Source: JABFRJ01 sp033812735
GTDB lineage: Bacteria > Pseudomonadota > Alphaproteobacteria > Rhizobiales > Hyphomicrobiaceae
DNA: 37,036 nt
Assembly (NCBI GenBank): GCA_033812735.1
Contig: JAPXTA010000038.1
Location: 1-37,036, forward strand
Direction: 5' to 3'
The notes beneath the pieces were generated by a model. The model saw nothing but the letters and a program-made list of their open reading frames with translations. It was not told where the DNA came from and did not search any database. The translations under genes and the position numbers were made by a program. This document shows, in pieces, positions 31,872-37,036 of the stretch. Position 1 is the first letter of the stretch; every line of letters begins with the position of its first letter.

Positions 31872-34289
31872 TCAGTGGGCGATCGGCGGGCGCTCGGTCG
31901 CGGCCCCGTCTTTCGCGGCAACCGCCGTCGGTTCTTCTTCCCAGGTGATGCGGTCCGGCATGCGCACCAGCGCCGCTTTCAACACATCGTCCATGCGGGC
32001 AACCGGGCGGATATCCAGCTTCTTCTTCACCTCTTCCGGGATGTCGGCGAGATCCTTGGAGTTTTCCTCGGGGATCAGCACCGTCTTGATGCCAGCACGG
32101 AGTGCCGCCAGCAATTTCTCCTTCAGACCGCCAATCGGAAGCACCCGGCCGCGCAACGTGATTTCGCCGGTCATGGCGACTTCCTTGCGCACCGGAATGC
32201 CGGTCAAAACCGAGACAATCGCCGTTACCATGGCAACACCAGCCGACGGCCCATCTTTTGGAGTGGCGCCTTCGGGTACGTGCACGTGGATGTCGCGCTT
32301 GTCGAACATCGGCGGGGGAATGCCGAAGTCGACGGAACGCGAGCGCACGTAGGCCGTGGCCGCCTGGATCGACTCCTTCATCACGTCGCGCAAGTTGCCC
32401 GTCACCGAGAACTTGCCCTTGCCAGGCATCATTACGCCTTCGATCGTGAGGATCTCGCCGCCGACCTCGGTCCATGCAAGACCGGTCACGACGCCGACCT
32501 GATCCTCAAGCTCGGCTTCACCAAAGCGATACCGCGGCACGCCGAGATACGTTTCGATGTTGGCGCCGGTAACTTTCACCAGCTTCTTCGGCGTGGTGAT
32601 GAGTTCCTTGACGGCCTTGCGCGCCAGTTTGGCGATTTCGCGCTCGAGCGAACGAACACCGGCTTCACGCGTGTAGCGGCGGATGATCGCCTCAATCGCG
32701 CTCTGCTCGACTTCCCATTCGCCGGGCTCCAATCCGTGAGCCGTCGTCTGCTCCGGAATGAGGTGGCGTTTGGCGATTTCGACCTTCTCGTCTTCCGTGT
32801 AGCCGGCGAGACGGATGATCTCCATGCGGTCCATCAGGGCCGGCGGAATGTTCAGCGTGTTCGCCGTCGTCACGAACATCACGCTCGAAAGGTCGTAGTC
32901 GACCTCGAGGTAGTGGTCGTTGAACGTCGAGTTCTGTTCGGGATCGAGCACTTCGAGCAGAGCTGCCGCGGGATCACCGCGGAAGTCCTGGCCCATCTTG
33001 TCGATCTCATCGAGCAGGAAGAGCGGGTTGTTCTTCTTCGCCTTCTTCATGGACTGGATGACCTTGCCGGGCATCGAGCCGATGTAGGTGCGGCGATGGC
33101 CACGGATCTCGGCTTCGTCACGAACGCCGCCAAGCGACATGCGCACGAACTCACGGCCTGTCGCGTTGGCGATCGACTTGCCGAGCGAGGTTTTGCCGAC
33201 ACCTGGCGGGCCGACGAGGCAAAGGATGGGGCCGCGAAGCTTCTGCGTACGGTTCTGGACGGCCAGATATTCGACAATCCGCTCTTTGACCTTCTCGAGG
33301 CCATAGTGCTCCTTGTCGAGGATCTCCTGCGCCTCGGCGATGTCCTTCTTGACCTTGCCCTTGACGCCCCACGGGATCGACAGCAGCCAATCGAGGTAGT
33401 TGCGCACCACCGTCGCTTCGGCCGACATCGGGCTCATCTGGCGCAGCTTCTTCAGCTCCGCCAGCGCCTTGTCCTTAGCTTCCTTGGTGAGCTTGGTGTT
33501 CTCGATCTTCTCTTCGAACTCGGCGATGTCGTCGCGTTCTTCGCCGTCGCCCAGCTCCTTCTGGATCGCCTTCATCTGCTCGTTGAGATAATATTCGCGC
33601 TGCGTCTTCTCCATCTGACGCTTGACGCGCGAGCGGATCTTCTTCTCCACCTGGAGCACGGAGATCTCGCTCTCCATCAGGCCGAACACGCGCTCGAGGC
33701 GCTCGGAGATCGTCGTGGTCTCCAAGATCTCTTGCTTCTCAGCGATCTTGATCGCGAGGTGCGATGCAATGGTGTCGGCGAGTTTCGAATAGTCTTCGAT
33801 CTGGCTGACGGTGCCGAGCACCTCCGGCGAGATCTTCTTGTTGAGCTTCACGTAGCTCTCGAACTGCGTCACTGCCGAGCGGGCGAGCGCTTCGATCTCG
33901 TCCTTCGGACCCACTTGCTCGGGGACCTTGGCGACCTCAGCTTCGAAGTACGCTGCCTTGTCCAGATAGCGGACGATCTTGGCGCGCGAAGAGCCTTCAA
34001 CCAGCACCTTCACGGTGCCGTCCGGGAGCTTCAATAGCTGCAGCACGGAGGCGAGCGTTCCCATCTGGAAGATGGCATCGGACGCTGGGTCATCATCGCT
34101 GGCGTTCTTCTGGGCGGCCAACAGGATCTGCTTGTCGGTGCGCATCACCTCTTCCAAGGCGGCGATCGACTTTTCGCGCCCGACGAACAGCGGCACGATC
34201 ATGTATGGAAACACGACGATGTCGCGCAGCGGCAGGACAGGATAAACGTCCTTGTTGCCGCGTTCCTTGGTGGGTTTCTCGTCGCTCAT
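31872..34289 (-). CDS. lon: ATP-dependent protease Lon (LonA)
   Basis: An 805-residue cytosolic AAA+ serine protease that degrades misfolded and short-lived regulatory proteins. In order: the N-terminal LAN domain (YPVLPLRDIVVFPYMIVPLFVGR), a long coiled coil, Walker A GPPGVGKT (about 359-366), Walker B LLDEIDKM, and the protease domain with KDGPSAGVAM (catalytic Ser near 682) and GGLKEKLLAA (catalytic Lys about 43 residues later). All are intact. The start is the ATG at 34289, with GGGAG eight bases upstream; a GTG three codons earlier is too close to that site. It has its own terminator and a heat-shock promoter about 150 bases upstream. Confidence 0.98.
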   Translation of the reverse strand: MSDEKPTKERGNKDVYPVLPLRDIVVFPYMIVPLFVGREKSIAALEEVMRTDKQILLAAQKNASDDDPASDAIFQMGTLASVLQLLKLPDGTVKVLVEGSSRAKIVRYLDKAAYFEAEVAKVPEQVGPKDEIEALARSAVTQFESYVKLNKKISPEVLGTVSQIEDYSKLADTIASHLAIKIAEKQEILETTTISERLERVFGLMESEISVLQVEKKIRSRVKRQMEKTQREYYLNEQMKAIQKELGDGEERDDIAEFEEKIENTKLTKEAKDKALAELKKLRQMSPMSAEATVVRNYLDWLLSIPWGVKGKVKKDIAEAQEILDKEHYGLEKVKERIVEYLAVQNRTQKLRGPILCLVGPPGVGKTSLGKSIANATGREFVRMSLGGVRDEAEIRGHRRTYIGSMPGKVIQSMKKAKKNNPLFLLDEIDKMGQDFRGDPAAALLEVLDPEQNSTFNDHYLEVDYDLSSVMFVTTANTLNIPPALMDRMEIIRLAGYTEDEKVEIAKRHLIPEQTTAHGLEPGEWEVEQSAIEAIIRRYTREAGVRSLEREIAKLARKAVKELITTPKKLVKVTGANIETYLGVPRYRFGEAELEDQVGVVTGLAWTEVGGEILTIEGVMMPGKGKFSVTGNLRDVMKESIQAATAYVRSRSVDFGIPPPMFDKRDIHVHVPEGATPKDGPSAGVAMVTAIVSVLTGIPVRKEVAMTGEITLRGRVLPIGGLKEKLLAALRAGIKTVLIPEENSKDLADIPEEVKKKLDIRPVARMDDVLKAALVRMPDRITWEEEPTAVAAKDGAATERPPIAH

Positions 34290-34438
34290 GTCGTGCACTC
34301 CCTTGCGATACCGGCAGTCACACTAGGTTCGATCAATGGCCAACTCGCGTCTGCAATCAGGCGTCTTTCAGGAAGCCCGCCGACTGCCCAACGTTCCGGT
34401 CCCGCAGTGCGGGTCGAGTCGCCGTTACAGCAGACAAC

Positions 34439-34475
34439 AGATGGGGATTATACCCCAGCCTTCAAGCGATCTTAA
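34439..34475 (-). promoter_or_regulatory. Heat-shock (RpoH) promoter of lon with overlapping TATAAT
   Basis: On the minus strand CTTGAA (complement of 34461-34466) is followed after 15 bases by CCCATCT (complement of 34439-34445), close to the E. coli sigma-32 consensus. Inside the spacer is a perfect TATAAT (complement of 34447-34452), with TTAAGA 17 bases upstream (complement of 34470-34475) as a weak -35, so a housekeeping promoter may overlap. The -10 lies about 150 bases before the lon start. Confidence 0.75.
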
Positions 34476-34585
34476 CGTTTGATGTGCGCAAACCTGTAGA
34501 CGAGTGCCAAATCAACACGCACCAGTGGCCCCGCCCTAAATAGCGTACTTGGCCGCATCGCGGCGATGTCGCCGGAAGAGCGCGA

Positions 34586-35836
<1,251 letters not shown>

Positions 35837-36270
35837 CCGGGTCCTCATTCCCCGTTACCGGGGGCTTAGATAGGGCGACCATGCCGCCCCACTTTGGCAA
35901 TTCCAGGCCTTTTGGCGGCCCATTTTCGACCCGCAAGTTCCAGATGCAACGCATCCGCCGCTGTCGAGTCACGCTTGATGATCAGAGCATGCTAGCGCCT
36001 GCCAGATCAAGAAGCGATTAACTGGCAATTCTCATACCGTTCTCGTCGTCTGCGCCCGTCAGATGTGTCGGCCGCAATCATATAATCGACTACTATTTCA
36101 GCGCGTTACAGCAAATTAACGTTGTCTGCAGCAAAGGCGAGGGGCCTGCAAAGGCATGCGGGAAGGCGATATCTGCCGTCCCTTCAAGTGCAAGTGATCC
36201 ACAATCACGAGACGTCTTGTTTCGGTTTTGGTCCGCAGCGAGAACAAACGTGGATCACCTAATCGGGAGG
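35837..36270. other. 434-base spacer between clpP and clpX
   Basis: This is long for a clpP-clpX junction. It contains a 9-bp inverted repeat next to the clpP stop, a moderately AT-rich stretch (about 36078-36121, ATCATATAATCGACTACTAT) and no convincing ORF. A CTTGAA on the minus strand (complement of 36183-36188) lacks a correctly spaced CCCAT, so no RpoH promoter is called. It probably holds a clpX promoter. Confidence 0.5.
36194..36258. repeat. Inverted repeat GTGATCCAC / GTGGATCAC beyond clpP
   Basis: Two perfect 9-base arms (36194-36202 and 36250-36258) with a 47-base interior, starting 12 bases after the clpP stop. It could fold as a long stem-loop in the clpP 3' region. There is no adjacent T-tract, so it is not a typical intrinsic terminator. 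Confidence 0.5.
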
Positions 36271-36960
36271 TCAGGATTTCGCCCCTGAGAGGGCTGCCTC
36301 GATGTCGTCCCGCTTGGTCAACACGCGGTCGATCAACCCAAACTCCTGGGCCTGATCCGACGACATGAAATGGTCGCGATCCAGGGTCCGCTCGACCACG
36401 TCGATCGGCTTGCCGGTGTGGTGCACGTAGATCTCGTTCAAGCGTTGCTTCATCTTGATGATGTCTTGGGCGTGGCGCTCGATATCGCTCGCCTGGCCTT
36501 GGAAGCCGCCTGAGGGCTGGTGGACCATGATGCGTGCATTCGGCAGGGCGAATCGCTTGCCTTGCGCACCAGCCGCCAGAAGAAGCGAGCCCATCGAGGC
36601 CGCTTGGCCGATGCAGAGGGTCGCGACCGGGCATTTGATGAACTGCATCGTGTCGTAAATCGCCATACCAGACGTCACCACGCCGCCCGGCGAGTTGATG
36701 TACATGGCGATTTCCTTGGTCGGATTCTGCGCTTCCAGGAAGAGAAGCTGCATGCAAATCGACGACGCCATCTGATCTTCGACCGGGCCGACCACGAAGA
36801 TGATGCGGTCCTGCAGCATGCGCGAGGGCAGATCGTAGGTGCGCTCGCCGCGGTTCGTCTGTTCGATGACGGCCGGCCAATAGGCGCCCGTCGGGGCGCT
36901 GGTGTAGCCGAAGCCGCCGGCCGAGGCACCGCCCATGGTGATCTTGCTCGTGGTCGACAT
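36271..36960 (-). CDS. clpP: ATP-dependent Clp protease proteolytic subunit ClpP
   Basis: A 229-residue serine peptidase forming the 14-subunit chamber that works with ClpX and ClpA. The catalytic triad is complete: Ser122 (GQAASMGS), His147 (MVHQPSGG) and Asp196 (LDRDHFM), with the same spacings as E. coli ClpP (25 and 49 residues). The first 30 or so residues (MSTTSKITMGGASAGGFGY) form a Gly/Ser/Thr-rich extension before the conserved VIEQTNRGERTYDL; this is longer than the usual propeptide and may be removed. GAGGA lies nine bases before the ATG at 36960. In relatives the trigger factor gene lies upstream; that would be outside the window. Confidence 0.98.
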   Translation of the reverse strand: MSTTSKITMGGASAGGFGYTSAPTGAYWPAVIEQTNRGERTYDLPSRMLQDRIIFVVGPVEDQMASSICMQLLFLEAQNPTKEIAMYINSPGGVVTSGMAIYDTMQFIKCPVATLCIGQAASMGSLLLAAGAQGKRFALPNARIMVHQPSGGFQGQASDIERHAQDIIKMKQRLNEIYVHHTGKPIDVVERTLDRDHFMSSDQAQEFGLIDRVLTKRDDIEAALSGAKS

Positions 36961-37013
36961 GCGCTCAGGTCCTCGGCGGAAGTGATGTCAGATGTGAAAA
37001 GGCAGGCAAAGAA

Positions 37014-37036
37014 AAGCGCGGCGACAGACCTGTCGC
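37014..37036 (-). terminator. Partial terminator of the gene upstream of clpP (cut by window edge)
   Basis: The last 16 bases form GCGACAG-AC-CTGTCGC, preceded on the plus strand by AAAGAAAAGCGCG. Read on the minus strand this is a hairpin followed by CGCGCTTTTCTTT, so the stem probably extends past the window with a matching GCGCG arm. Confidence 0.55.

Noticed and set aside
31875..34037. 720-codon open frame on the plus strand antisense to lon
   Set aside because: It mirrors the lon codons in GC-rich DNA and encodes a low-complexity His/Arg/Leu-rich product with no domain; lon is unmistakable on the other strand.
36183..36188. CTTGAA on the minus strand upstream of clpX as an RpoH promoter
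   Set aside because: The nearest CCCAT-like sequence (CCCGCAT) is about 20 bases away and imperfect, outside the usual spacing.

Overview
The window looks like chromosomal core DNA of a GC-rich alphaproteobacterium, most likely of the order Hyphomicrobiales (Rhizobiales). The evidence is the hup - lon - clpX - clpP gene order, the ATP12-type F1-ATPase chaperone, ZapE, a PodJ-like Sel1-repeat protein and a DUF6460-like membrane protein. I cannot name a genus. I saw no rRNA, tRNA, CRISPR array, insertion sequence or phage gene.

Layout. 0-5.5 kb: glutaryl-CoA dehydrogenase, a DUF1993 protein, a family-2 glycosyltransferase, ZapE and an isolated TadG-like von Willebrand A protein, ending in a strong shared terminator. 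5.5-9.3 kb (minus): acetyl-CoA synthetase, a MATE exporter and a small membrane protein. 9.4-13.1 kb (plus): a three-gene xanthine dehydrogenase/CO-dehydrogenase-type molybdenum hydroxylase of unknown substrate, ending in a terminator. 13.3-20.8 kb (minus): a DUF302 periplasmic protein, a one-helix membrane protein, an MFS carrier, an O-antigen-ligase-like protein, an MlaC-like periplasmic protein and a 1004-residue coiled-coil/Sel1 membrane protein. 21.1-22.4 kb (plus): a coiled-coil envelope protein and a Nudix CoA pyrophosphatase.

22.9-28.6 kb (minus) is the most unusual part. Seven genes run in one direction with short gaps: moaB, a HAD phosphatase, ATP12, a sodium:solute symporter, a sulfite-oxidase-family molybdoenzyme without an export signal, a fumarate-reductase-type iron-sulfur subunit and a small fumarate/succinate-reductase-type membrane anchor. 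The last three overlap by ATGA junctions, and no flavoprotein subunit is present. The arrangement suggests a cytoplasmic molybdoenzyme that feeds electrons through FrdB-like clusters and a b-type anchor into the quinone pool, taking the place of the usual FAD subunit. With the hydroxylase at 9.4 kb, moaB, and a MOSC protein at 29.2 kb, molybdenum enzymology is a recurring theme.

28.6-37.0 kb: an AT-rich spacer with a candidate 55-residue exported or membrane peptide and its own terminator; the MOSC protein; two unrecognised membrane proteins; HU; then the Lon, ClpX and ClpP proteolysis genes. Upstream of lon there is a near-consensus RpoH heat-shock promoter with a perfect TATAAT embedded in it. 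The window ends inside what appears to be the terminator of the gene upstream of clpP.
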